Origin: Cellulomonas aerilata
GTDB lineage: Bacteria > Actinomycetota > Actinomycetes > Actinomycetales > Cellulomonadaceae
Reading direction: 5' to 3'
Assembly (NCBI RefSeq): GCF_007991755.1
Contig: NZ_BJYY01000013.1
Location: 587,804-651,803 of the forward strand
Length of the DNA: 64,000 nucleotides
Positions 16,846 through 27,945 of this stretch are shown piece after piece. Position numbers and translations under genes: made by a program. The notes under the pieces are model-generated. The model was not told the origin of the DNA, searched no databases, and saw only the letters and a program-made list of their open reading frames with translations. The number at the start of each line of letters is the position of its first letter. Position 1 is the first letter of the stretch.

Positions 16846-18273
16846 ATGGAGTACGCGCTCGGGGTCGACCTCGGCGGAGGGCCGGTCGCCATCGCCATCA
16901 GCGGACCCGAGGGTGTGCAGACGGTCGGCGGCTCGGGCCCTGCTGGTCCGGGAGCTGCCGGTCCGGGGGGTGCCGAGGTGGTGGACCGGCTCCTCGAGCG
17001 TCTCGGTGACCCGGCGGCCCCGCGCACCGGCTCCGGATCGCCCGAGGCAGGGCTCGCCGACCTCGTGACCGGGTCGGTGGCGCGCGCGCGCACCACCGTG
17101 GGCGCGCCGCCGATGGCCGTCGTCGTGGCCCACCCCGCGTCGTGGGGTCCGTACCGGGTCGGGCTGCTGCGCGCCGCCGTCGCCGACCTCGCGCTCCCGG
17201 TCGGGCTCGTGCCCGCGCCCCTCGCCGCGGTGGCGCACGCCCGGACGTCGGACGCGCTCCGTCCGAACGACGTGGTGGCGGTGCTGGACGTGCGCGACGA
17301 CCGCACGGACGTGAGCGTGGTCGAGGTCGGCCGTGACGACGAGACCGCCACCGTGGTCGGCGTCCCCCGGGCGCTGACCGGGCTCGGCGCCCTGGACGTG
17401 GAGGACGCCGTCGTCGCCCACGTGCGGGCCGTGCTCGGCGACGCGACGTCCGCGATCTCCCGCGCGGACGCGGCCGGTCTGCGCGCCGTGTGCGCGGTGG
17501 CCGGCGCCGAGCTGGCCACGACGCCGGCGACGACGGTGACGTGGGCCGGTGGTGACGCGCGCCACGAGGTCCGCATCGTCGCCTCCGAGCTCGACGACCG
17601 GCTGCGCGGCCGCGCGGTCCGCACGGCGGCGACCGCTGCCGACGTCGTCGCCGGTCACGCCCGCACCGGTGTCGACCGGGTGCTGCTGCTCGGCCGGGTC
17701 GCCACCATGCCGCTGCTCGCCGAGGTGGTCGCCGAGCGCTTCGAGGCGCCCCTGACCGTGCTGGGCGGCGAGACCAGCGCCGTCGCGCGCGGCGCTGCGC
17801 TGCTGGCGGGTTCGCTGGCCACCTCGTCGGATGCGCCGACCGAGCCGGGAGCGGGCGCCTGGCCCGTCGCCCGCGGCCGCCGGGCGCACCTGCGACCCGC
17901 GCCACGCCGGCCCGCACGGTTCGCAACCTTGCTGGGCAGCGGCGCCGTCGTGCTGGCACTGGCTGCGCTCGCGGCTTCCGGTGCGGCGCTCGCCTCGCCG
18001 GGTGACGACACGCCGGACGACCCGGCGACCGGCGTGACGGCGGTGCAGGGCGTCGACACCCTGCACGCCCCCGCGACCCGCACCGGGGGGACCGGTGGGG
18101 CGACCGGCGGGACGGAGGACGGCCCCACGGTGCTCGATCCGCCCGGACCGGCGACGACCGCGCTGCCGTGGCTCGCGCCGGCTGACCCCCGGCCGCCGCA
18201 GGCACCGGGGTACCCGGTGCGCGGCGCGGCTCCCACGGCTCCCCCGAGCGACGAGGAGGCGTCCGTCGGATGA
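16846..18273 (+). CDS. Hsp70/actin-fold ATPase with C-terminal membrane anchor
   Basis: A 475-residue protein with the N-terminal Hsp70-family nucleotide-binding fold. The phosphate-1 loop is GVDLGGGPVA near residues 6-15, the phosphate-2 region is VAVLDVRDDRTDVSV, and an adenosine-loop-like stretch is VLLLGRVATMPLL. Each is a relaxed version of the DnaK motif. There is no substrate-binding domain. Instead a basic segment leads to one transmembrane helix (about 359-385) and a Pro/Thr-rich, probably extracytoplasmic tail. The ATG at 16846 was chosen over upstream frame extensions because GGGGAGGA lies 7 nt before it. The stop overlaps the LuxR-type gene (ATGA). A role as a membrane-bound sensor or actin-like switch is a guess. 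Confidence 0.8.
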   Translation: MEYALGVDLGGGPVAIAISGPEGVQTVGGSGPAGPGAAGPGGAEVVDRLLERLGDPAAPRTGSGSPEAGLADLVTGSVARARTTVGAPPMAVVVAHPASWGPYRVGLLRAAVADLALPVGLVPAPLAAVAHARTSDALRPNDVVAVLDVRDDRTDVSVVEVGRDDETATVVGVPRALTGLGALDVEDAVVAHVRAVLGDATSAISRADAAGLRAVCAVAGAELATTPATTVTWAGGDARHEVRIVASELDDRLRGRAVRTAATAADVVAGHARTGVDRVLLLGRVATMPLLAEVVAERFEAPLTVLGGETSAVARGAALLAGSLATSSDAPTEPGAGAWPVARGRRAHLRPAPRRPARFATLLGSGAVVLALAALAASGAALASPGDDTPDDPATGVTAVQGVDTLHAPATRTGGTGGATGGTEDGPTVLDPPGPATTALPWLAPADPRPPQAPGYPVRGAAPTAPPSDEEASVG

Positions 18274-21029
18274 CGGCGGTCGCCTCCTCCCCCGCGCCGG
18301 GTCGCCCCGGCGGCCGGGGCACCCGGCTCGACGACCTCCCTGGGTCGGTCGGCCTCTCCGGATCGGTCGGCGCCGGCGCACCCGACCTCTCGTCGCCCCC
18401 GGCGGGCGCGTCCGACGGTGTCCCGGCAGCCGTGCAGGCGCTCGCGGCGCGGCTGGCGGCCGACCCGCACGCACCGCTGACGCTCGGGCTGTCCGGCGTG
18501 GGCGGGACGGGGAAGACCGCGTCGCTGGGGGCGCTGCGGACCGCGCTGCGGACGGGTGGCCGCACGGTCACGACGGTCCGCGGGGGCCCCGGCACGGAGC
18601 CGTCGGCGACGGCGCACGGCGGTGGCGCCGTGCTCGTGGACGACGCCCACCTCCTCCCGGACGAGGCCCTGGCCGTGCTCCTCGCCACCGTCGAGCGGCC
18701 CGGCAGCCAGGTGGTCGTCGCGTTCCGGCCCTGGCCGGAGCGGCCGCTGCTCGGCGAGCTCGTCCACGAGCTGCGCCTGCGGTCCGCGACGATCGCCCTC
18801 GGGCCGATGGACCGCGCCACCGTGTGCGCGCGGGCGGCGGCGCACCTGGGCCGACCCGCCCCGGCCCTCCTGGTGGACCACGTGCTGCGGGTCACCGGCG
18901 GCGTGCCGCGGCTCGTGGAGCTGCTGCTCTCCGGGACCCCGACCGGCGCGGCCCTCTCCGTCGGCCCCCGCGCCTCGGCTCCCCTGCCGTGGGACCTGGT
19001 GGCGCAGGTCGACGGCGAGCTCGGGGCGCCGGCCGGGCCGCTGCGGGCCGTCGTGCTCGCCCTGGCCGTGGGCACGGACCCGGACCTCGGCACCCTCGCC
19101 ACGGTGCTGGACCTGGCCCCCACCGCCGTGGGCGAGCTGCTGCAGGCGGCGCGGGCCGCCGGGCTCCTGCGGTCCGACGGCACCCTGGTGCCCGTGGTGC
19201 GGCAGGTCGCGCTGGCCGCGACGCCGGCGCCCCGCACCCAGGCGGTCCTGGCCGCGTCCATCGCCGCCGACGCCGCGGGCGGCGTCGCGGCGGTCCAGGT
19301 CGCGCGGCGGGTCGGCACGCTGCAGCTGCGCTCGCCCGAGCTGGCGGCCGTGCTGGAGCGAGCCGGGGACGACATGCGTGAGACCGACCCGGCGCAGGCG
19401 GCGTCCTTCTACGCGGCCGCCGTCGCCGCAGGGGCGACCTCCCCGGACACCGCCGTCCGCCGCGCGGTGTGCGAGGCGCTCGCCGGCGACCTGGACACCG
19501 CCCTGCGCCTGGCGGACGACGTGCTGGCCGGACCCCGGACGACGGCGACGGCCGCCGCCGTGCACGTGGCCGCCTCCGCCTTCGCGCACCGCGGGCTGCT
19601 GCGGCGCAGTGCGGAGCTGTACACGTGGCTCGCCGACTCCGGGGGCGGACCGGCCACGCTGGAGCCGTTCGCCGCCCTGGGTGCGGGGGTCCCCGGGCGG
19701 ACGGGCGCCCCGGCGAGCGCGGGCGACCGCGCCCCCACCCTGTGGGCGGGCGCCGAGGGGCTGCTCGTCCGCGGGGTCCGCGAGTCCCTCGTGGGCGACG
19801 GCGGCGCCGCCCTGCCGACCCTGCAGCAGGCCTCGGGCCTGCTCCGCGCCGCCGGTCGCGGCATGCTGCTGCCCGACACCCCCGACGCTCTCGCGGCGCT
19901 GGCCGCGGTCAGCGGCGGGGAGCCGGTGCACGCCGAGCGCGTCCTCGACCAGGCGCTGGAGTCCGGCGCCGGCGGGCCGGTGGCCCGCCCGCGTCACCAG
20001 CTGCTGCGGGCGTGGTCGGCGATGGTCGCGGGGCGGTTCGACGCCGCCCGGGCGGACATGGCCGAGGCCGTGCGCACCGGCCGGCCGCTGGAGCCGCGCG
20101 ACCACCTGTTCCACCAGGCCCTGGAGATCGGCATCGCCCGGCGCAGCAGCGACCTGCCCGGGCTCGTGCGCCTGTGGCCGCACGCCCGCGAGGCCCTGCT
20201 GGGCTACGAGGTGGACCTGTTCACGCTGCTCCCCCTCGGCGAGATCGCGGTCGCGGCGGCCCGGCTGGACCAGGGGCACCGGCTCGCGGTGCCACGCCAG
20301 CGGGCGCAGGAGCTGCTCGCGGCGGCCGGCCACCCGGTGCTCTGGGCCACGCCGATGCACTGGTACGGGGTGCACGCCGCGATCCTGGCCGAGCGCCCGC
20401 AGGACCTCGAGCCGCACGCCACGGCGCTGGTCCGGGGCGCCCAGGTCAGCCGGTACGCCGCGATCCTCGCCGAGGCCGGGAAGGTCTGGATGCAGGTGCT
20501 GGCCGGGCGCGTCGACCCCACCGCGGTCGAGCGGGCCGGGCGTCGGCTGCACTCCGTCGGCCTGGGCTGGGACGGCTCGCGCCTCGCGGGGCACGCCGCC
20601 GCCCGGACGACCGACCACCGGACCATGTCCCAGCTCATGCAGCTCGCGCGCGACCTGCACCGCGCGGTACCGGGTGACCGGACGACGGAGCGGCCGTCCG
20701 AGCGGGACGGGGCGCGGCCGGCCGAGCGGGGCAGTGAGCGCGTGCGCGAGCAAGGCAGCGAGCGCCCCGGCGACCCGGCTCACCAGCCCGCACGCGTGCA
20801 CTCGGTGCAGCCCGAGCCGACCGAGGCCACCATCCACCTCACCGAGCGCGAGCTCGAGGTCGCGCGCCTGGTGCTGGCGGGCCTCACCTACCGGGAGATC
20901 TCCGAGCGGCTCTACATCTCGGCCAAGACCGTCGAGCACCACGTGGCACGCATGCGTCAGCGGCTCGGGCTCGAGTCACGCGCGGAGCTGCTCGCGCACC
21001 TGCGGGCGAGGCTGGCCGACCGCGGCTGA
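18270..21029 (+). CDS. Large AAA-ATPase LuxR-type (LAL-like) transcription regulator
   Basis: A 919-residue regulator. A P-loop GVGGTGKT lies near residues 75-82, a Walker B-like AVLVDDAHLL near 119, then a helical-repeat middle region resembling the TPR arm of MalT/LAL proteins. The C-terminal LuxR helix-turn-helix lies near 856-915 (LTERELEVARLVLAGLTYRE and SAKTVEHHVARMRQRLG). A low-complexity Arg/Glu-rich linker precedes the HTH. In this family ATP and a ligand or partner control multimerisation. It is translationally coupled to the Hsp70-like gene and divergent from the IniB-dynamin genes, so it is a likely regulator of that locus. Confidence 0.88.
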   Translation: MTAVASSPAPGRPGGRGTRLDDLPGSVGLSGSVGAGAPDLSSPPAGASDGVPAAVQALAARLAADPHAPLTLGLSGVGGTGKTASLGALRTALRTGGRTVTTVRGGPGTEPSATAHGGGAVLVDDAHLLPDEALAVLLATVERPGSQVVVAFRPWPERPLLGELVHELRLRSATIALGPMDRATVCARAAAHLGRPAPALLVDHVLRVTGGVPRLVELLLSGTPTGAALSVGPRASAPLPWDLVAQVDGELGAPAGPLRAVVLALAVGTDPDLGTLATVLDLAPTAVGELLQAARAAGLLRSDGTLVPVVRQVALAATPAPRTQAVLAASIAADAAGGVAAVQVARRVGTLQLRSPELAAVLERAGDDMRETDPAQAASFYAAAVAAGATSPDTAVRRAVCEALAGDLDTALRLADDVLAGPRTTATAAAVHVAASAFAHRGLLRRSAELYTWLADSGGGPATLEPFAALGAGVPGRTGAPASAGDRAPTLWAGAEGLLVRGVRESLVGDGGAALPTLQQASGLLRAAGRGMLLPDTPDALAALAAVSGGEPVHAERVLDQALESGAGGPVARPRHQLLRAWSAMVAGRFDAARADMAEAVRTGRPLEPRDHLFHQALEIGIARRSSDLPGLVRLWPHAREALLGYEVDLFTLLPLGEIAVAAARLDQGHRLAVPRQRAQELLAAAGHPVLWATPMHWYGVHAAILAERPQDLEPHATALVRGAQVSRYAAILAEAGKVWMQVLAGRVDPTAVERAGRRLHSVGLGWDGSRLAGHAAARTTDHRTMSQLMQLARDLHRAVPGDRTTERPSERDGARPAERGSERVREQGSERPGDPAHQPARVHSVQPEPTEATIHLTERELEVARLVLAGLTYREISERLYISAKTVEHHVARMRQRLGLESRAELLAHLRARLADRG

Positions 21030-21074
21030 CGCCGGCGGCAGTGCGCCACCCGCCTCCGGCGAGCCGGGCGGACG

Positions 21075-22064
21075 TCAGCCGGCGACGGGCAGGACGTGCC
21101 CGGCGCGGTCGGTGTCGAGGTCCCCGGTGTGGCCCGCCGCCACGGCGCGCCGGCCGAGCACGATCGTGTAGGCCCAGAACGCCGCGAGCGCCGCCGCACC
21201 GATCGTGATCTTCACCGCCCACGGCAGCGTCGAGCCGGTGACGAACCCCTCGATCAGCCCGGACACGGCCAGTGCGCCGGCCAGCCCGACGGCGACGGTG
21301 AACAGGGCGCGTCCCTCCTCGGCGAGCGCACGCGCGCGAGGACGACGCCCGGGGTCCACCCAGGTCCAGAACAGGCGCAGGCCCGCAGCGCCGGCGACGA
21401 ACACCGCGGTGAGCTCGAGCAGGCCGTGCGGGGCGATGAGGGACAGGAACAGGCCCAGCCGGCCCTCGTCGGCCATCATCCCGCCCGTCGCCCCGACCAT
21501 CACGGCGTTGTTGGCCAGCACGAACAGCGGCCACACCCCGCTGATGCCCAGGCCCACGCACTGGGCGGCGATCCAGGCGTTGTTGGTCCAGACCATCGCC
21601 GCGAACCCGGCGGACGGGTCGTAGTACTCGGCGAAGGCGTCCTGGGCGTACTCCGCGCGCTGCGAGGGCGTCCCCATCGCGCGCAGGGCGTCCGGCTGGG
21701 TCGCCACCCAGGAGCCCGCGACGACGGCGACCACCACGCAGGCGACCGTCACCGCGACGGTCCACCAGCGGATGCGGTACAGCGCGGCCGGGAGCGACAG
21801 CACGACGAAGCGGGTGACGTCGGTCCAGGCCGGCTCGTGCGCGCCGGCGATGGTGCTGCGGGCGCGGCCCAGCAGGTCCGACAGGCGCGCCACGGTGACG
21901 GCGTCCGGAGCGGCGGAGCGGATCGTCGACAGGTCGGTCGCGACCGCCTGGTACAGGCGCACGAGCTCGTCCGCCTCGGCGCCGGACAGCCGGCGGCGCC
22001 GCGCGAGCGCGTCCAGCCGCTCCCACCGACTCGTCCGCACGGCCGTGAAGGCGTCGAGGTCCAC
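21075..22064 (-). CDS. SpoIIM-family (stage II sporulation protein M) membrane protein
   Basis: A 329-residue multi-pass membrane protein of the SpoIIM/DUF95 family. It starts VDLDAFTAVRTSRWERLDAL, a characteristic N-terminus in actinobacteria, and then has about five membrane helices including NNAWIAAQCVGLGISGVWPL and LIAPHGLLELTAVFVAGAAG. The GTG at 22064 was chosen because the in-frame sequence further upstream is low-complexity Arg/Ala/Pro coding with no motif. It is divergent from an RDD protein, the same arrangement recalled for Rv3694c and Rv3695. The family is widespread in non-sporulating actinobacteria, so sporulation is not implied. Confidence 0.87.
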   Translation of the reverse strand: MDLDAFTAVRTSRWERLDALARRRRLSGAEADELVRLYQAVATDLSTIRSAAPDAVTVARLSDLLGRARSTIAGAHEPAWTDVTRFVVLSLPAALYRIRWWTVAVTVACVVVAVVAGSWVATQPDALRAMGTPSQRAEYAQDAFAEYYDPSAGFAAMVWTNNAWIAAQCVGLGISGVWPLFVLANNAVMVGATGGMMADEGRLGLFLSLIAPHGLLELTAVFVAGAAGLRLFWTWVDPGRRPRARALAEEGRALFTVAVGLAGALAVSGLIEGFVTGSTLPWAVKITIGAAALAAFWAYTIVLGRRAVAAGHTGDLDTDRAGHVLPVAG

Positions 22065-22131
22065 GGCGGATACCCTGCCACAGGCGCCACCCGGGCCCGC
22101 CGGGCCCGCCGGAGCCCGGCGCCGACGCGCG

Positions 22132-22230
22132 TTCGACGGCGGCCCGGCACGCCGACCAGCACGCCGCAGGCACGCGGACCGGCACGCCGCAGGCATGCGG
22201 GCGGCATGCCGACAGGCAGGCCGACGGGCA
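22132..22230. repeat. Imperfect GGCACGCCG-type repeats in the SpoIIM/RDD divergent gap
   Basis: Several copies of variants of GGCACGCCG and CACGCCGCAGGCA recur between 22132 and 22230. They include two near-identical blocks of about 20 bp. Nothing protein-coding is supported in this 197-bp gap. Confidence 0.55.
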
Positions 22231-22261
22231 CCCAGACGGCACGGCGGACGGACGGAGCACG

Positions 22262-23080
22262 ATGACCGACGGCATCCTCACCGGCGAGGGGGTCCTGCTC
22301 GACGCGCGCCCGGCGTCGTTCGCGACCCGCATGCTCGCGGGTCTGCTGGACGTGCTCGTGCTCGGGATCCTGCTCCTGGGGCTGTCCGTCGTGATCGGGG
22401 TGCTCGCCCCCGAGCTCGGTCCCCAGGCGGGTCAGGCGCTGGCCGTCGCGGCGGCGGCGACCGTCATGGTGCTCGTGCCCGTCACCGTCGAGACGCTGAC
22501 CCGTGGCCGCTCGCTGGGCAAGCTCGCCGCGGGGATCCGGGTGGTGCGCGACGACGGCGGCCCGGTCCGCTTCCGGCAGGCGCTCATCCGCGCGCTCACC
22601 GGCATCGGCGAGCTGTGGCTGACGTTCGGGTCGGTGGCGCTCATCACGTCGCTGGTCAACGACCACGGCAAGCGGGTCGGGGACATCCTGGCCGGCACGT
22701 ACGCGGTCCGGGTCCGCGGGGCGGCCCGCCCCCTGCCGCCGGTGACCATGCCGTACGGGCTGGCCCGGTGGGCCGAGGCCGCGGACATGCGCCGCCTGCC
22801 GGACGGGCTCGCGCTCTCCGCACGCCAGTTCCTGGGCCGCGCGGCGACCCTGCACCCCGCCTCGCGCGTGCAGATGGGTCAGCGGCTGGCGGGCGAGGTG
22901 GCCCGGTACGTCGCGCCGTCGCCCCCGCCCGGGACGCACCCGGAGGCCTTCCTCGCGGCGGTGCTGGCCGAGCGGCGCGACCGCGAGTACGCGGCCGCCG
23001 CGGACGCCGCCGAGGCCGCCGAGGTGGAGGCCGGCCTGCTGCAGCGTCTGCCGCACGCCATCCCCGACCCGGCGGACTGA
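22262..23080 (+). CDS. RDD family membrane protein
   Basis: A 272-residue protein with the RDD domain in its N-terminal half: ARPASFATRMLAGLLDVLVL (Arg and Asp in the first helix), further helices, and GRSLGKLAAGIRVVRDDGG followed by RQALIRALTGI. The C-terminal 110 residues are a cytoplasmic, Ala-rich helical extension. RDD proteins are membrane proteins of poorly defined, sometimes transport, function. It faces away from the SpoIIM gene and ends before a strong bidirectional terminator. Confidence 0.88.
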   Translation: MTDGILTGEGVLLDARPASFATRMLAGLLDVLVLGILLLGLSVVIGVLAPELGPQAGQALAVAAAATVMVLVPVTVETLTRGRSLGKLAAGIRVVRDDGGPVRFRQALIRALTGIGELWLTFGSVALITSLVNDHGKRVGDILAGTYAVRVRGAARPLPPVTMPYGLARWAEAADMRRLPDGLALSARQFLGRAATLHPASRVQMGQRLAGEVARYVAPSPPPGTHPEAFLAAVLAERRDREYAAAADAAEAAEVEAGLLQRLPHAIPDPAD

Positions 23081-23131
23081 CGGTCACGCCGGGACCGACC
23101 GACGGTCACCCCGGGAACCGCCCGGATGCCG

Positions 23132-23174
23132 GCAGCGCCCCGGCACGGTCGTGACGACCGTGCCGGGGCGCTGC
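23132..23174. terminator. Bidirectional terminator hairpin between RDD gene and ahcY
   Basis: A perfect 21-bp inverted repeat (23132-23152 and 23154-23174) with a single central base forms a very stable hairpin. It sits between two convergent genes (stops at 23080 and 23221) and can serve both. No T-tract is present. Confidence 0.85.
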
Positions 23175-23220
23175 TGCGACCGGGCGGTACGGCGCCCGCG
23201 GCGGGGCGCCTGCGGGCGGC

Positions 23221-24693
<1,473 letters not shown>

Positions 24694-24733
24694 GACACTC
24701 CAGTGCTCGGGAGGCGGGTGCACGGTTCGAGGG

Positions 24734-24789
24734 GTGCCCACGGGGCACGCGTGAGGCCGTGTCGCGCACCAGCGCGACCGGATGGCCTC
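24734..24789 (-). promoter_or_regulatory. Structured leader upstream of ahcY (two hairpins)
   Basis: Hairpin A (24753-24789) has an outer 6-bp stem GAGGCC/GGCCTC around a perfect 7-bp stem GTCGCGC/GCGCGAC with a 4-nt loop. Hairpin B (24734-24748) has a 6-bp stem GTGCCC/GGGCAC. Both lie in the 187-bp gap before ahcY. They do not show the conserved bases I know for the SAH riboswitch, so no class is assigned. Confidence 0.4.
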
Positions 24790-24853
24790 GACCTCTCGCC
24801 CGGCGCGGCCCCTCTGGGCCGTTGGCATCACCGACGCCGTGCTCGTCGATCCT

Positions 24854-24879
24854 AACCACCGGCGCTGCGAGACTGTTCC
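24854..24879 (-). promoter_or_regulatory. Candidate ECF (SigR/SigH-type) promoter for ahcY
   Basis: On the minus strand GGAAC (24879-24875) and GTT (24856-24854) are separated by 18 bp, the spacing of SigR/SigH-type promoters. An overlapping housekeeping -10, TAGGAT, lies at 24854-24849. The match is short and could be chance. Confidence 0.3.
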
Positions 24880-24880
24880 C

Positions 24881-26515
<1,635 letters not shown>

Positions 26516-26529
26516 CCCGGCTCGGCCGC

Positions 26530-26548
26530 GGGCGGGTGGCGCCCGCCC
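26530..26548. terminator. Terminator-like hairpin after the ABC-F gene
   Basis: GGGCGGG and CCCGCCC form a 7-bp perfect stem around TGGCG, 14 nt past the ABC-F stop and 43 nt past the convergent DUF808 stop. Confidence 0.65.
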
Positions 26549-26590
26549 GGCGTCGGCGCGGCGTCGGCGCGGCGCGGCCTGCGCCGCGAC

Positions 26591-27571
26591 TCAGTGCGCG
26601 GCCGCGGCGCCCTTGCGCCGGGGGATCAGGTGCAGCACGGCGACGACGACGGCGCCCACCAGCAGCCCGACGAGCGCGGAGGCCAGCGTGTTCGTCAGCC
26701 ACCCCAGCACCCCGCCGACGCCGGCCACGCCGTGCACGGCCTCCTCGGCGTGGTGCACCACGTCGTAGGGCGCGTGCCAGCCGAGCTCGTCGACCCCGAC
26801 GAGCAGGATGTGACCACCGACCCACAGCATCGCGACGATCCCGACGGTCGACAGCACGGCGAGGACCTTGGGCATCGCCCGCACCATCATCCGGCCGGCG
26901 GCCGCGACGCGTCCCTGGCGGGTGGCGGCCAGGTGCAGGCCGATGTCGTCCATCTTCACGATGAGCGCGACGACGCCGTAGACGAGCACCGTGATCATCA
27001 CGGCGACCACGGCGAGGATGACCGCGCGCGACGCCAGCCCCTGGTCGGCCACCTCGTTGAGCGCGATGACCATGATCTCGGTCGACAGGATGAAGTCCGT
27101 CCGGATCGCGCCGGCCACCATGACCTTCTCGGTGTCCTCGCCCTGGGCCCCGGCGGGCAGCGGGGTCTGGTGGCCGTCTCCCACCTCGGGCGACTCCGCC
27201 GACTCCTTGCCGTGCCCGGTGACGAGCTCGTAGAGCTTCTCCGCACCCTCGAACGCGAGGTACGTGCCGCCCACCATGAGCAGCGGCGTGAGCAGCCACG
27301 GCAGGAACTGGCTGAGCAGCAGGGCGGCGGGGAGGATGAACAGCAGCTTGTTGCGCAGCGACCCGACCGCGATCCGCCGGATCATCGGCAGCTCACGGTC
27401 GGGGGTGAACCCGCTGACGTAGCGCGGCGTCACGGCGGTGTCGTCGACCACGACCCCCGCGGCCTTCACGCTCGCCCGTCCGGCGGCCGCGCTGACGTCG
27501 TCGACCGACGCCGCGGCCACCTTCGCGAGTGCCGCGATGTCGTCCAAGAGCGCTGCCAGGCCTGCGGCCAT
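26591..27571 (-). CDS. DUF808 family (YedI-like) membrane protein
   Basis: A 326-residue inner-membrane protein of the DUF808 family. The N-terminus MAAGLAALLDDIAALAKVAA and the following DDVSAAAGRASVKAAGVVVDD are diagnostic, then ELPMIRRIAVGSLRNKLLFI. About six membrane helices follow, with FEGAEKLYEL between them. The function of the family is not established. GGAGGA lies 6 nt before the ATG. It stands alone between the ABC-F gene and the Trm112-like gene. Confidence 0.92.
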   Translation of the reverse strand: MAAGLAALLDDIAALAKVAAASVDDVSAAAGRASVKAAGVVVDDTAVTPRYVSGFTPDRELPMIRRIAVGSLRNKLLFILPAALLLSQFLPWLLTPLLMVGGTYLAFEGAEKLYELVTGHGKESAESPEVGDGHQTPLPAGAQGEDTEKVMVAGAIRTDFILSTEIMVIALNEVADQGLASRAVILAVVAVMITVLVYGVVALIVKMDDIGLHLAATRQGRVAAAGRMMVRAMPKVLAVLSTVGIVAMLWVGGHILLVGVDELGWHAPYDVVHHAEEAVHGVAGVGGVLGWLTNTLASALVGLLVGAVVVAVLHLIPRRKGAAAAH

Positions 27572-27678
27572 GGGGGTCCTCCTCGTCGGTGCGCGCGACC
27601 GCCGGGTGTGGTCTCGGTCAGCGCCGGGCGGCGCTCGTCACGCCGTCAGGGTAGGCCGGGCCGCGCTCCGGCGCAGGG

Positions 27679-27941
<263 letters not shown>

Positions 27942-27945
<4 letters not shown>

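Noticed and set aside
8710..21029. Phage or transposon origin of the inserted block
   Set aside because: No integrase, transposase, tRNA or flanking direct repeat was found, and composition matches the surroundings.
21075..22064. Sporulation gene by name (SpoIIM)
   Set aside because: The family is widespread in non-sporulating actinobacteria and no other sporulation gene is present.
24694..24880. SAH riboswitch in the ahcY leader
   Set aside because: Hairpins are present but the conserved core bases of that class were not recognised; kept only as an unassigned structured leader.
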